A DNA stretch of 64,000 bases from CAUZIB01 sp963663925 (GTDB lineage: Bacteria; Acidobacteriota; Vicinamibacteria; Vicinamibacterales; UBA8438): positions 1,860,001 to 1,924,000 of the forward strand of contig OZ250139.1 of the NCBI GenBank assembly GCA_965237405.1, in the 5' to 3' direction. Each line of letters starts with the position of its first letter. Positions within the stretch are counted from its first letter, which is position 1. A model generated the notes under the pieces. It ran no database searches. It was not told the DNA's origin and saw only the letters and a list, made by a program, of their open reading frames with translations. Both the position numbers and the translations under genes were made by a program. Below are positions 1 through 8,615 of the stretch, piece by piece.

Positions 1-1184
1 ACATTCTGGAGTGGTTCGCGAACCACGCAAAGCGGCTCGGCATCTGTGTCCGGCAGGTCGAGGACGAGATCTCGGTCGTCAACATGTGTATCGGGGCCAA
101 CCACATGGGAGTGCGCGGGATGTGCGCGACGTCCGGTGGGGGGTTTGCGCTGATGACCGAAGCGATCGGCATGGCGGCCATCTACGAGACCCCGGCGGTC
201 ATCATCAACGTCATGCGGGCCGGGCCGTCTACCGGCGTGCCCACCAAGACCGAGCAGGCCGACCTGAACCAGGCCTTCGGCGCCAGCCAGGGCGACTTCC
301 AGCGTGTCGTGCTTGCCCCGATCAGCATGGGGGACTGCTTCGTGACCCCTTCAGTGGCGTTCGATGTGGCGGACAAGTATCAAATCCCGGTCCTGATCCT
401 GGCGGACCTGCTCCTGTGCGAAGGGAGTGAGACGGTCGCCACTGATGTCCTGAACGTCGATTTCACGATTGACCGCGGCGAGCTGATCACCACGGCCGAC
501 GGGTCACATCAGGAGCCATATCTGCGGTACAAGAACACGCCGTCGGGTATTTCGCCACGGGCGATCCCGGGGCTCCCGGGGCATCTGTATGTGTCGGGCA
601 CGGACGAACACGACGAAGACGGTGTGCTGTTGAGCGACGTCTTCACCGACCCGATCCGGCGCAAGAAAATGGTCGACAAGCGGCACCGCAAGATGGCCAC
701 GATTCTCCGAGACTTGCCGGCCCCGATCCTGGAGGGCCCGGCCGACGCCGAGACCACCCTGCTCGGATGGGGCTCCACGTGGGGGGTCATCAAGGAAGCG
801 GCCGAGCGGCTCGTGGCCGATGGCGTCTCGGTGAATCATCTCCAAATCAAGACCATGATGCCACTGCATGGCAACGAAATCGCTGCCGTCGTGGAGAAGA
901 GCCAGCGGCTCATCATCATCGAGAACAACCACAGCGGTCAGTTCGCCCGGCATCTGCGGGCGGAGACCGGAATCGTGGCGAACGGACACATCCGGAAGTA
1001 CGACGGCGAGCCGTTTGAACCGAAGCACATCGTGTCTGCCGTCAACGACATCATCGCCGGTCAAGAGGTCGTCGACGTACTGTCGACCGAGCCAGGCTGG
1101 CGAACTGACCATCCCACCGGAACGAGTGGTCCGTGGGAGGGATTGCAACAGGTCACACAGCCTGATGTTCCCATCAAGACGTGA
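1..1184 (+). CDS. korA: 2-oxoacid:ferredoxin oxidoreductase, alpha subunit (5' end outside the window)
   Basis: Alpha subunit of a CoA-acylating 2-oxoacid:ferredoxin oxidoreductase, which with KorB decarboxylates a 2-oxoacid (most likely 2-oxoglutarate) in the cytoplasm and passes electrons to ferredoxin. The reading frame is open from base 3, so the N-terminus, including any fused gamma domain, lies upstream. Visible are the glycine-rich GMCATSGGGF segment of the pyrimidine-binding fold, the VIINVMRAGPSTG motif, and a C-terminal half ending in a domain of the type that contacts CoA (GWGSTWGVIKEA, then NNHSGQFARHLR). The stop at 1182-1184 lies inside the ribosome binding site of korB, so the two are coupled. 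Substrate preference between 2-oxoglutarate and other oxoacids cannot be read with certainty. Confidence 0.93.
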   Translation, partial: ILEWFANHAKRLGICVRQVEDEISVVNMCIGANHMGVRGMCATSGGGFALMTEAIGMAAIYETPAVIINVMRAGPSTGVPTKTEQADLNQAFGASQGDFQRVVLAPISMGDCFVTPSVAFDVADKYQIPVLILADLLLCEGSETVATDVLNVDFTIDRGELITTADGSHQEPYLRYKNTPSGISPRAIPGLPGHLYVSGTDEHDEDGVLLSDVFTDPIRRKKMVDKRHRKMATILRDLPAPILEGPADAETTLLGWGSTWGVIKEAAERLVADGVSVNHLQIKTMMPLHGNEIAAVVEKSQRLIIIENNHSGQFARHLRAETGIVANGHIRKYDGEPFEPKHIVSAVNDIIAGQEVVDVLSTEPGWRTDHPTGTSGPWEGLQQVTQPDVPIKT

Positions 1185-1194
1185 GGATGCAACG

Positions 1195-2088
1195 ATGTCA
1201 CCTTCAGCAACAGTAGTAGATGTCAAGGTCAAGGATTTCAAACCGGCGGTGCACCCAGACTGGTGTCCGGGCTGTGGTGACTTCGGCGTGCTCACCGCGC
1301 TCTATCAAGCCTGCGCCCAGCTGCAGATCCAACCCCACAATCTCATGGTGATCTCAGGTATCGGATGTTCCTCCAACCTGCCCGGTTTCATCCAGTCGTA
1401 TGGCGCTCACACCCTGCACGGGCGGCTTTTGCCGTTCGCGACCGGCTGCAAGCTGGCCAACCAGGAGATGACCATCATCGGCACAGGCGGTGACGGTGAC
1501 GGGTATGGCATCGGTCTCAACCACTTCATCCAGGCGATGCGCCGGAACATCGATGTGACCTACATCGTAATGAACAACGAGATCTATGGACTGACGACCG
1601 GCCAGGTCTCTCCCACCAGCGAGACCGGGATGAAAACCAAGACTAGCCCGCACGGCAACCTAGAGGGAATGCTCAACCCGATGGCGCTGGCAATGGCGGC
1701 CGGGTGTGGTTTCGTGGCTCGCGGGTTCAGCGCCCAGGTGAAGCATCTGGTGGAGCTGTACAAGGCAGGCATCGAGCACAAGGGGTTCGCGGTGATCGAT
1801 GTGTTCAGTCCCTGTGTTACCTTCAACAAGCTCAATACGTATCAATACTTCCGCGACCGCGTCTACAAACTCGAGGACACGGACCACGACACCAGCAGCT
1901 TCCACGCCGCCATGGACAAGGCGCTGGAGTGGGACCCGAAGATCCCGATCGGACTCTTCTACCGCAACCCTGATCCGAGGCCGCCACTCGATGCGCTCGA
2001 CCCCGCCCTGACCGGTCTGCCGCTCGTGCAGCAGGACTACACGATCGATAGCGAGACCCGCGCTGAGCTGATTCACGAGTTCATGTAA
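1195..2088 (+). CDS. korB: 2-oxoacid:ferredoxin oxidoreductase, beta subunit
   Basis: TPP-binding subunit of the same enzyme, 297 residues. The N-terminal CPGCG motif with a later Cys (GIGCSSN) is the usual iron-sulfur ligand set of stand-alone beta subunits; the TPP-Mg motif is GGDGDG followed about 27 residues later by MNNEIYGLTTGQ. The ATG at 1195 was chosen over the longer open frame because it sits 8 bases after a GAGGA-type site overlapping the korA stop, and because the protein then begins as family members do. Length is normal for KorB. Together with korA it indicates a ferredoxin-linked TCA step rather than, or besides, the dehydrogenase complex. Confidence 0.95.
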   Translation: MSPSATVVDVKVKDFKPAVHPDWCPGCGDFGVLTALYQACAQLQIQPHNLMVISGIGCSSNLPGFIQSYGAHTLHGRLLPFATGCKLANQEMTIIGTGGDGDGYGIGLNHFIQAMRRNIDVTYIVMNNEIYGLTTGQVSPTSETGMKTKTSPHGNLEGMLNPMALAMAAGCGFVARGFSAQVKHLVELYKAGIEHKGFAVIDVFSPCVTFNKLNTYQYFRDRVYKLEDTDHDTSSFHAAMDKALEWDPKIPIGLFYRNPDPRPPLDALDPALTGLPLVQQDYTIDSETRAELIHEFM

Positions 2089-2098
2089 GATCGAACGA

Positions 2099-2419
2099 AT
2101 GCTGCGGTCCTCGCTTTTGCGCGACCTCCGGCGAGCGGTGGGCGCTGGCGAGATTCCCCGCCGCAGCGTTAGGCGTGAATTTCAGGACAACCTCATCGCC
2201 AAGGTGCGACCGGGCGAGCCGTTGTTTCCGGGAATCATCGGGTACGACGAGTCGGTGATTCCATAGATCGTTGACGCGGTTCTCTCGCAGCACAACTTCA
2301 TCGTACTGGGTCTCCGAGGACAGACCAAGACGCGGATACTCCGGTCATTGGTCGATCTACTGGCTCTCACGGCAAGGCATATTTCACAGCGCCGCACACC
2401 CTCGGTTAGTGATTACTGA
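2099..2419 (+). pseudogene. Truncated MoxR/Mg-chelatase-like AAA ATPase remnant with an in-frame amber stop
   Basis: Reading from the ATG at 2099 gives 55 codons ending at TAG 2264-2266; the same frame then continues for 50 more codons to TGA 2417-2419. The joined product runs ...EPLFPGIIGYDESVIP-stop-IVDAVLSQHNFIVLGLRGQTKTR..., which matches the start of the Mg-chelatase/MoxR-like ATPases I know from Acidobacteria, where a Gln sits at the stop (CAG to TAG). GLRGQTKTR is a Walker A-like loop. Everything after about residue 100 (Walker B, sensor regions, about 350 residues) is missing. It is therefore a nonsense-mutated and 3'-truncated relic. Family assignment is from recognition of the motif block, not from a search. 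Confidence 0.75.
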
Positions 2420-2460
2420 TGGACAACATGAACAAAAAGACGAGGACGGTGCACTGAGGC

Positions 2461-3075
2461 ATGCTCCCCCTGTTCCCCCTTCCCAACGTCGTGCTCTTTC
2501 CGAACGTCTTTCTGCCGCTGCACATCTTCGAGGATCGATATCAGGCAATGGTTCAAGATGCCTTGAACGGCGACCGTATCATCGGAATGGTCTTGCTACG
2601 GGACGGGGGTCAAGAGACCTTCGATGACGTTCCCCGCGTCTATTCCGTCGGGTGCTCGGGTCTCATCACCCACTCCGCCAGACTCGACGATGGCCGGTAC
2701 AACATCGTGCTGCGAGGCATCGAGAAGTTCAGAATCATCGAGGAAAATTATACGCTGCTCTATCGGCGCGCGCGCGTCGATCCGATCGCAGACGACTGCC
2801 AAGGAGGCAACGAGCTTTGCGCCAACCGCCGTCGACTCGAACAGCTGCTGGTTCAGCGACTTTCGGCAACCGATTCCGACTCTCGGGTGCCCGCCGAGAT
2901 GGCCAATGCCGATCTAGTGAACGCGCTATCCCAGTATCTCGACTTCGACCCCATGGAGAAGCAGGCGCTGCTGGAGCGCGAAGGAGCGGTCGCGCGCTGC
3001 CGGTCACTGATCGAATTGCTCGAAATGCAATCACTCATTGGCGATCAGCACTTTTCAACCACGACGACCCAGTAG
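2461..3075 (+). CDS. LON substrate-binding domain protein
   Basis: 204 residues corresponding to the N-terminal substrate-recognition (LON/PUA-like) domain of Lon protease, without ATPase or protease domains. The start LPLFPLPNVVLFPNVFLPLHIFEDRY is the hallmark of this family, and VLRGIEKFRIIEE is the conserved strand in the second half. Such stand-alone proteins are widespread; their role is not settled, with peptide or unfolded-protein binding in the cytoplasm the usual guess. The start ATG at 2461 gives the family N-terminus directly. It follows the ATPase remnant by 41 bases on the same strand. Confidence 0.88.
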   Translation: MLPLFPLPNVVLFPNVFLPLHIFEDRYQAMVQDALNGDRIIGMVLLRDGGQETFDDVPRVYSVGCSGLITHSARLDDGRYNIVLRGIEKFRIIEENYTLLYRRARVDPIADDCQGGNELCANRRRLEQLLVQRLSATDSDSRVPAEMANADLVNALSQYLDFDPMEKQALLEREGAVARCRSLIELLEMQSLIGDQHFSTTTTQ

Positions 3076-3098
3076 GACAGCTCGAACCGCGTATCTGC

Positions 3099-4118
3099 TC
3101 AAGCCTCGGCGGGCTGCTCCAGCTGGGAAGTCAGGCGCGCTGCAATCTCATTGATCACGACCTGCCCGTGGAAGCGACCGTTCTCGATGAACACCTCGCC
3201 ACGATTGGCGCCCGCCACCACCGCACCCGCAAGATAGAGCCCGGGAACGTTGGTCTCGTAGGTCTCGGAATTGTGGTGTGGGATATTTGTCTTGGGGTCG
3301 ACCTCAATTCCGCACTCTCGGAGGAACTCGAGGTCAGCAAGGTAGCCTGTCAACAAGAACACCGCGTCGGCCGGCAGTGTACCCCGAGAGCCAGCTTCCT
3401 CGACCACGACATCCGTGGCGCGGATGTTCACGACACGCGCGTTAAAACGGGCCGCGATAGACCCCTCGTTGATCCTGTTCTCGATGTCCGGTCGTACCCA
3501 GTACTTGATGGTGGCCGCGAGCTCCGCTCGACGGTGAACCAGAGTCACTCGCGCACCGGCGCGATATAGATCAAGGGCGGCTTCAGCCGCCGAGTTCTTC
3601 CCCCCGACGATGACGACATCCTTGCGGTAGAACTCGTGCGGCTCGGTGTAGTAGTGCGACACGTGAGGCTGGTCTTCTCCTGGAATACCGAGCCGGTTGG
3701 GTTGATCATAGCACCCGGTCGCCAGCACAATAGTTCGCGACTGCCAGGTTTGTTCGCCTCCCTCGCGGTCCCGCGTTACGACCGTGAAGCCGACATCGCT
3801 GTCAACCGAACTCTGGCGCAACTCGGTAACGGTCTGCCCAAAATCGATTGTCAGGTCGAAGGCGTCGACGACCTTCCGATAATAGCGCAGGGCTTCGTCG
3901 CGCGTCGGTTTTTCGTAGGGTGTAGTAAAGGGTAGGCCGCCGATCTCGAGCAACTCCGGGGTCGTAAAGAAAACCATCTGGACAGGAAACTGAAAGATCG
4001 AGTTTGCAACGACGCCCTTCTCGAACACCCGGCCGTCAAGACCCTGTTGCTCAGCAGCGATTGCCGCAGCGAGTCCGGCAGGGCCTGCTCCAACGATTAC
4101 GACGTCATACACATGCAT
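3099..4118 (-). CDS. ypdA: YpdA-type FAD/NADPH-dependent (bacillithiol) disulfide reductase
   Basis: 339 residues from the ATG at 4118; an upstream TTG (4136) would add six codons, but MHVYDVVIVGAGPAG is a typical start. An FAD-binding GAGPAGLAAA motif stands at the N-terminus, an NADPH-binding GGKNSAAEAAL motif followed by GARVTLVHRR lies mid-protein, and ATG motifs (VLATGCY, PGLYLAGAVVAG) follow. There is no redox-active CxxC, which separates it from thioredoxin reductase and fits the YpdA family, thought to keep bacillithiol reduced. It ends 23 bases from the convergent LON-domain gene. Function in this organism is inferred from family; it predicts that bacillithiol synthesis genes exist elsewhere. 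Confidence 0.85.
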   Translation of the reverse strand: MHVYDVVIVGAGPAGLAAAIAAEQQGLDGRVFEKGVVANSIFQFPVQMVFFTTPELLEIGGLPFTTPYEKPTRDEALRYYRKVVDAFDLTIDFGQTVTELRQSSVDSDVGFTVVTRDREGGEQTWQSRTIVLATGCYDQPNRLGIPGEDQPHVSHYYTEPHEFYRKDVVIVGGKNSAAEAALDLYRAGARVTLVHRRAELAATIKYWVRPDIENRINEGSIAARFNARVVNIRATDVVVEEAGSRGTLPADAVFLLTGYLADLEFLRECGIEVDPKTNIPHHNSETYETNVPGLYLAGAVVAGANRGEVFIENGRFHGQVVINEIAARLTSQLEQPAEA

Positions 4119-4140
4119 GGTAAGTCCGTAACCCAATGAG

Positions 4141-4740
4141 TCAACGAGGACGGTATTCGAGCAGAGCCTCGCTCAGCACTGCGACCGGCCGACCGCGAGA
4201 GGTGAAGTGCTCTTTGCTGTCGACCCGGACGACTTCGAGACTCTGGCCAACGATCACCACTTGCTCGAGATCGGGTAAAATCGTTACGTAGATACGCTCG
4301 GATCCTGTCGGCACCACGGCCTTGAGACCACTCGGACCAGCCCCACCTAACACACGATCGAAGAGGTCCGCCGCGGTCCGAAAAACAGTTAGCACTGCAC
4401 CGCGCCCAATAATCTCACCTTCCATGGTCGCGATTGCCACCGATGCCAAGTACTCGGTGAACGCACGGCCGCGGTCCACCTCCTGCTGTGAGTAAGTGTG
4501 CCGAGCGTGAAGGTTAAATGACAGCGTCGCCTCCCCCTGGCGCGGTGGCAACACCACGTGGATGCCAAGCGCGGGATCGACTTGCACCTGCACGTCACAA
4601 AACGGAGTTTTAGACTCGACGCCGATCCCCAACACGCTCGGACAGCGGACTTCGACAGGGGTCTGCATGAGCCCCTGGCCGTCCAACCGAGCAACTGCAA
4701 GCACGAAGAGTAGCGACGGCAGGAACGCTGTCCTCATCAT
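4141..4740 (-). CDS. Exported protein of unknown function
   Basis: 199 residues with a short N-terminal signal peptide (MRTAFLPSLLFVLAVARLDGQG; cleavage likely near residue 22). The mature part is rich in beta-strand-like alternation and valine, has two Cys early on (VRCPSVLG and FCDVQVQVD) that could form a disulfide, and no motif I recognise. The start ATG overlaps the folE stop by 4 bases (ATGA), so it is translated from the folE transcript; the ypdA gene follows 22 bases on. Probably periplasmic. Nothing in it suggests a role in folate or pterin metabolism. Confidence 0.7.
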   Translation of the reverse strand: MMRTAFLPSLLFVLAVARLDGQGLMQTPVEVRCPSVLGIGVESKTPFCDVQVQVDPALGIHVVLPPRQGEATLSFNLHARHTYSQQEVDRGRAFTEYLASVAIATMEGEIIGRGAVLTVFRTAADLFDRVLGGAGPSGLKAVVPTGSERIYVTILPDLEQVVIVGQSLEVVRVDSKEHFTSRGRPVAVLSEALLEYRPR

Positions 4741-5357
4741 TGAGTCGGCTCCCCTGTTAACATCGACGCCGTCGGGCCTAGATTGACGCCAACGTTTCCG
4801 TGACGGTGAAGTAACTCGAGAAACTCCATGCGCGTTCGTGCGTCACTCCGAAACCCCCCGAGCATCGCACTGGTAACCGCGAATGAGTTCTGCTTCTCGA
4901 TCCCCCGCATCAACATGCACAAATGGGTGGCCTCCACGACAACCCCCACGCCGATCGGATTCAACACGTCCGAAAGCGTCTCCGCGATCTGGTTCGTCAG
5001 CCGCTCTTGAACCTGGAGGCGCCGGCTAAACATCTCAACGATTCGCGGTATCTTGCTCAACCCGACCACTTTCTCACGCGGCAGATACGCCACATGGCAC
5101 TTGCCGAAGAACGGCAGCAGATGATGCTCGCACAGGCTGTAGAAGTCGATGTCTCGGACGATCACCATTTCGCTGTAATCCACCGTAAACAGCGCTTCGT
5201 TGATCACCGTGTCGAGGTTAGCTTCGTACCCGCTCGTGAGAAACCTGAGCGCTCTAGCAACCCGTTCAGGCGTACGCGCAAGCCCCTCTCGCGTCGGGTC
5301 TTCGCCGACCTCCGTCAGTAGCACTTCGACGGCATCGTGTAGTCGCTGGTCGCTCAT
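4737..5357 (-). CDS. folE: GTP cyclohydrolase I
   Basis: 206 residues, the normal length. It opens GTP to 7,8-dihydroneopterin triphosphate, the first step to tetrahydrofolate and related pterins, as a toroidal homodecamer in the cytoplasm. The zinc site is visible as SLCEHHLLPF and the later HLCMLMRG Cys; other family blocks are DPTREGLARTPERVARA and VGLSKIPRIVEMFSRRLQVQERL. Both ends overlap neighbours by 4 bases: the ATGA with the upstream hydroxyacyl-CoA dehydrogenase and the ATGA with the downstream exported protein, so the three form one coupled transcript. Confidence 0.97.
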   Translation of the reverse strand: MSDQRLHDAVEVLLTEVGEDPTREGLARTPERVARALRFLTSGYEANLDTVINEALFTVDYSEMVIVRDIDFYSLCEHHLLPFFGKCHVAYLPREKVVGLSKIPRIVEMFSRRLQVQERLTNQIAETLSDVLNPIGVGVVVEATHLCMLMRGIEKQNSFAVTSAMLGGFRSDARTRMEFLELLHRHGNVGVNLGPTASMLTGEPTQ

Positions 5358-6241
5358 GAATATTCGTAGAATCCGCGCCCACTTTTTCGGCCCAGACGAC
5401 CCGCAAGTACCATCCGCTTCAGGAGCGGTGGCGGGGCATACGCCGGATCGCGAAACTCGTCATACATGATGTTGGCGATCGAGTAGGTGGTGTCCAAGCC
5501 AACGAAGTCCAGCAATGCAAATGGTCCCATCGGATGACCACACCCCAATTCCATGCTCTTATCAATGTCCGCAATCGACCCCAGACCCGACTCGTGGACA
5601 CGGACGGCGTTGAGCAAGTACGGAATCAAGAGTCGATTCACGATGAATCCAGGACGGTCGGGTGTGGTCACGGCATGCTTTCCAAGCGTCTGAACGAAGC
5701 CGATAGCCCGACGATAGGTCTCGTCGGCCGTGGCGAGCCCACGGATCACCTCGACGACCTTCATGATCGGAACGGGACTGAAGAAGTGCAAGCCGAGAAA
5801 TTGCTCCGGACGTATCGTGACAGCTGCCAGTTCGGTGATGCAGAGCGATGAGGTGTTTGACGCGAGGATCGCGTCAGTCTTGACGATGCCGTCGAGCTCA
5901 CGAAACGTCGCCTTTTTCACTTTGAGGTTCTCGACGATCGCCTCAATAACCAGGTCGCAGTGCGCGAGGTCGTCGAGACGCGTCGTGCCCGAAAGACGGC
6001 CCAATGTCGCGTCGCTTTCCTCGCGGCTGAGCTTCTCGTGTTCGACGCCATCGGTCAGAAAGCGTTCAATTCGAGAGAGACCGTCGTCGACCCGGTCCTT
6101 GTCCACCTCTCGCACGATCGTGCGGTAGCCAGCTTGAGCTGAGACCTGGGCAATGCCAGACCCCATAAGGCCGCACCCAAGCACACCGACCGTTGTGAAG
6201 GCCGGGACTATTTGGCTGTCTGGTATGGTGCTCACGATCAC
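5354..6241 (-). CDS. hbd: 3-hydroxyacyl-CoA (3-hydroxybutyryl-CoA) dehydrogenase
   Basis: 295 residues. NAD-dependent oxidation/reduction of 3-hydroxyacyl-CoA, as in beta-oxidation, butyrate or polyhydroxybutyrate metabolism. The Rossmann GCGLMGSGIAQ motif, the SNTSSL substrate region, the catalytic-His segment LGLHFFSPVPIMKVVEVI, and the C-terminal domain with PGFIVNRLLIPYLLNA and GRKSGRGFYEYS are all present. Start is a GTG at 6241; a second GTG two codons on is equally possible. No other fatty-acid genes are adjacent; it is linked instead to folE by a 4-base overlap. Confidence 0.93.
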   Translation of the reverse strand: MIVSTIPDSQIVPAFTTVGVLGCGLMGSGIAQVSAQAGYRTIVREVDKDRVDDGLSRIERFLTDGVEHEKLSREESDATLGRLSGTTRLDDLAHCDLVIEAIVENLKVKKATFRELDGIVKTDAILASNTSSLCITELAAVTIRPEQFLGLHFFSPVPIMKVVEVIRGLATADETYRRAIGFVQTLGKHAVTTPDRPGFIVNRLLIPYLLNAVRVHESGLGSIADIDKSMELGCGHPMGPFALLDFVGLDTTYSIANIMYDEFRDPAYAPPPLLKRMVLAGRLGRKSGRGFYEYS

Positions 6242-6508
6242 GCGATCATAGCTGAAAATCGCCGAGCCTCAGTCGGCGCACGATCGGCCTGTCGACCCGG
6301 ATCGAGTCCTCCGGACCCACAAAGTGCCCACCTGCCGTATTTCTTATTCATGCATCGGGAGGGTCGCGGTTCGCTCCGAGAGGGCCGCCCAGATAGTCGA
6401 CGTAGCCACCCGTCTCGATTGGAGTACAACGGTTGACGGCTCGGGCATCATCAATGCCTTAGGTGTTCAGCAGTCTTGGACCAGAGCACGCCGCCCTGAA
6501 TTCAATGC

Positions 6509-7078
6509 TCACAGAGTTCCCTTGAGACCGATAGCTTCAGCCTGCTCGCGCATGAAGCGGATGACGTTGGCGATGTGCTCGTCGAGCAGGAGGTCCAGCT
6601 CATCGGCACCACGGGCGAGGTCCGCGCGGCTAACGGCGCGGGCGAACGCCTTATCCTTCATCCGCTTCTTCACCGACCGATACTCCAGATCGAGAACGCT
6701 CCGACTCGGACGAACCAGAGACCCCGCCGTAATGAACCCGGCCATCTCGTCGCATGCGAAGAGCGTGTACTCAAGCCGGCTCTCGCGCTCGACGCCGCTG
6801 TAGTCAGCATGTGACAGAATTGCTCGAATCATTGTCTCTGGATATCCCCGTACTCGAAGGATCTCGCAGCCGCGGAACGGATGGTCAGCGGGGTCTGGCC
6901 ATCGTTCGTAGTCGAAATCGTGAATCAAGCCGACGATCCCCCACGCATCGTCGTCCTCGTCAAACATCCGGGCGTACCCGCGAACCGCAGCCTCGACGGC
7001 GAGGGCGTGCTTTAGCAGGCTCTCGCTCTTCGTGTACTCGGTCAACAGTGCCCAAGCGTCGTCCCGCGTTGGAGTCAC
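6509..7078 (-). CDS. HD-domain phosphohydrolase-like protein
   Basis: 189 residues with an HD metal-binding fold: LLKHALAVEAAVR supplies the first His, GLIHDFDYERWPD the HD pair, and AILSHADY the third-helix His. The small size and the pattern resemble the HDIG-type hydrolases annotated as predicted metal-dependent phosphohydrolases; the natural substrate is unknown. It starts at a GTG (7078) that overlaps the symporter stop as GTGA, so it is translationally coupled to the dicarboxylate symporter. It is followed by 267 bases without a recognisable gene (6242-6508). Confidence 0.85.
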   Translation of the reverse strand: MTPTRDDAWALLTEYTKSESLLKHALAVEAAVRGYARMFDEDDDAWGIVGLIHDFDYERWPDPADHPFRGCEILRVRGYPETMIRAILSHADYSGVERESRLEYTLFACDEMAGFITAGSLVRPSRSVLDLEYRSVKKRMKDKAFARAVSRADLARGADELDLLLDEHIANVIRFMREQAEAIGLKGTL

Positions 7079-8439
7079 GAAGAAGATGCACCCGAACCGG
7101 GTGGGGAGGTGCCTCCGGGAAGGTCCCCAACACCCCCAACCTTATTGAGCAGCGTCGGGAACAGCTGGTTCTCACTGGCTGCAATCACGACCGCCACCGT
7201 CGTGTCACCGGTCACGTTCGCAGCCGTGCGGCACATATCGAGGATTCGATCAACGCCAAGAATCAGGGCTATGCCTTGAACGGGGACCCCAATCGCCTCG
7301 AGGATGATGACGAGCATGACCACGCCGGCGCTCGGCACCGCTGCGGTACCAATCGACGCGAGCAACGCCATGAAGACGATCGTCACCTGCGCACCCAGGT
7401 CGAGCGGAATCCCGAGCGTCTGAGCAATGAAAACCGCCGCCACCGCCTGATACAACGCGGTACCATCCATGTTGATCGTTGCGCCCAGCGGCAAGACAAA
7501 CGACGCCACCTCCTCCGATACACCGAGATTTCGCTGAGCGGTCTTCATGGTAACGGGCAGAGCTGCGGCGCTCGATGAGGTCGAAAACGCAACCAACTGC
7601 GCAGGCACGACACCAGGGAAAAAATGACGCAACCGCAGTGGCGTTAACGTGCGAAGCAGGAGCGGATACGTTACCAACACGTGGACGGCCATGCCCAGTA
7701 TTACCGTGAAGCTGTAGAGCCCGAGGGCTACGAAAAGTTGCGCGATATCCCTCGGGTCGTCTCCTGCTACGCTCGTCACGGTATCGGCAATCAATGCGAA
7801 CACCCCGAGCGGAGCAAAGACGATCACCATCTCGACGATCCTGATAATGACGGCATCGAGGCTCTCGAAGAGATTAAGCAGGGGCTGTGACTTCTCCCCT
7901 GGGATAAGCATCAGCGCCACACCCACAAGAAAGGCCACGAACACCATATTAAGCATGTTGCGATTACTGGAAGCCGCGCCAAAGAAGTTCTCCGGAACCA
8001 TGTCCACGATGGGTTGGAGCGGCCCGCGGGTTCGGGCATCCTCGGCCGCGGCCTCTCGCGTGACTACGTCTGCCTCGTAAGTCTCGGCCAACCGGTCGCG
8101 CAGCGAATCGGGAACGGTATTCCCAGGCTGGAGAATGTTGACGGCGACCAGGCCGATAACGAGCGCTACCAAAGTCGTCATTACGTAGAGTGCGATCGTC
8201 TTTCCACCGATCCGCGACAATTTGTTGAGGTCCGAAAGCGATGCGATGCCGGTGATGAGGGACGCCAGTACCAGCGGTACCGCAATCAGGAGGAGCAAAC
8301 GCAGAAAGATAGCTCCGAACGGTGCGATCCAGTCCGAGGTAAACTCACCCCATCCCTTGAACGCGGCAAGCACTCCGTAGATGAGCCCCAGGACGAGGGC
8401 GATGAGAATCCGCCAGTGGTTCTGCTGATGCCAAGCCAT
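7075..8439 (-). CDS. Dicarboxylate/amino acid:cation (Na+ or H+) symporter
   Basis: 454 residues, a member of the DAACS (GltP/DctA/GltPh) family of inner-membrane transporters for glutamate, aspartate or C4-dicarboxylates. Eight transmembrane helices with two re-entrant loops are expected. The serine-rich hairpin STSSSAAALPVTM, the LGATINMDGTALYQ segment of helix 7, the second hairpin TAAVPSAGVVMLV and the helix-8 sequence GVDRILDMCRTAANVTGD are all visible. There is a large loop with charged residues at about 120-155. Starts at ATG 8439. Substrate cannot be assigned beyond the family. Confidence 0.93.
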   Translation of the reverse strand: MAWHQQNHWRILIALVLGLIYGVLAAFKGWGEFTSDWIAPFGAIFLRLLLLIAVPLVLASLITGIASLSDLNKLSRIGGKTIALYVMTTLVALVIGLVAVNILQPGNTVPDSLRDRLAETYEADVVTREAAAEDARTRGPLQPIVDMVPENFFGAASSNRNMLNMVFVAFLVGVALMLIPGEKSQPLLNLFESLDAVIIRIVEMVIVFAPLGVFALIADTVTSVAGDDPRDIAQLFVALGLYSFTVILGMAVHVLVTYPLLLRTLTPLRLRHFFPGVVPAQLVAFSTSSSAAALPVTMKTAQRNLGVSEEVASFVLPLGATINMDGTALYQAVAAVFIAQTLGIPLDLGAQVTIVFMALLASIGTAAVPSAGVVMLVIILEAIGVPVQGIALILGVDRILDMCRTAANVTGDTTVAVVIAASENQLFPTLLNKVGGVGDLPGGTSPPGSGASSS

Positions 8440-8615
8440 CCCTAATGTCTAATTCTCTAGTGTCCTACGCACGATATCACTAGCCATTTGGCCGACGCTG
8501 CATACCACCTAGCCGCGTTGCTCATCACCCACATATCTCTAATATTTTCACTCTTCGCGTCATGACAGCCGGGAACAGTCACCGCACTCGGTGGCCCAGT
8601 GATACGGCACAAGAA

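Noticed and set aside
6754..7578. 274-codon plus-strand frame
   Set aside because: Arg/Pro-rich antisense shadow across the HD and symporter genes.
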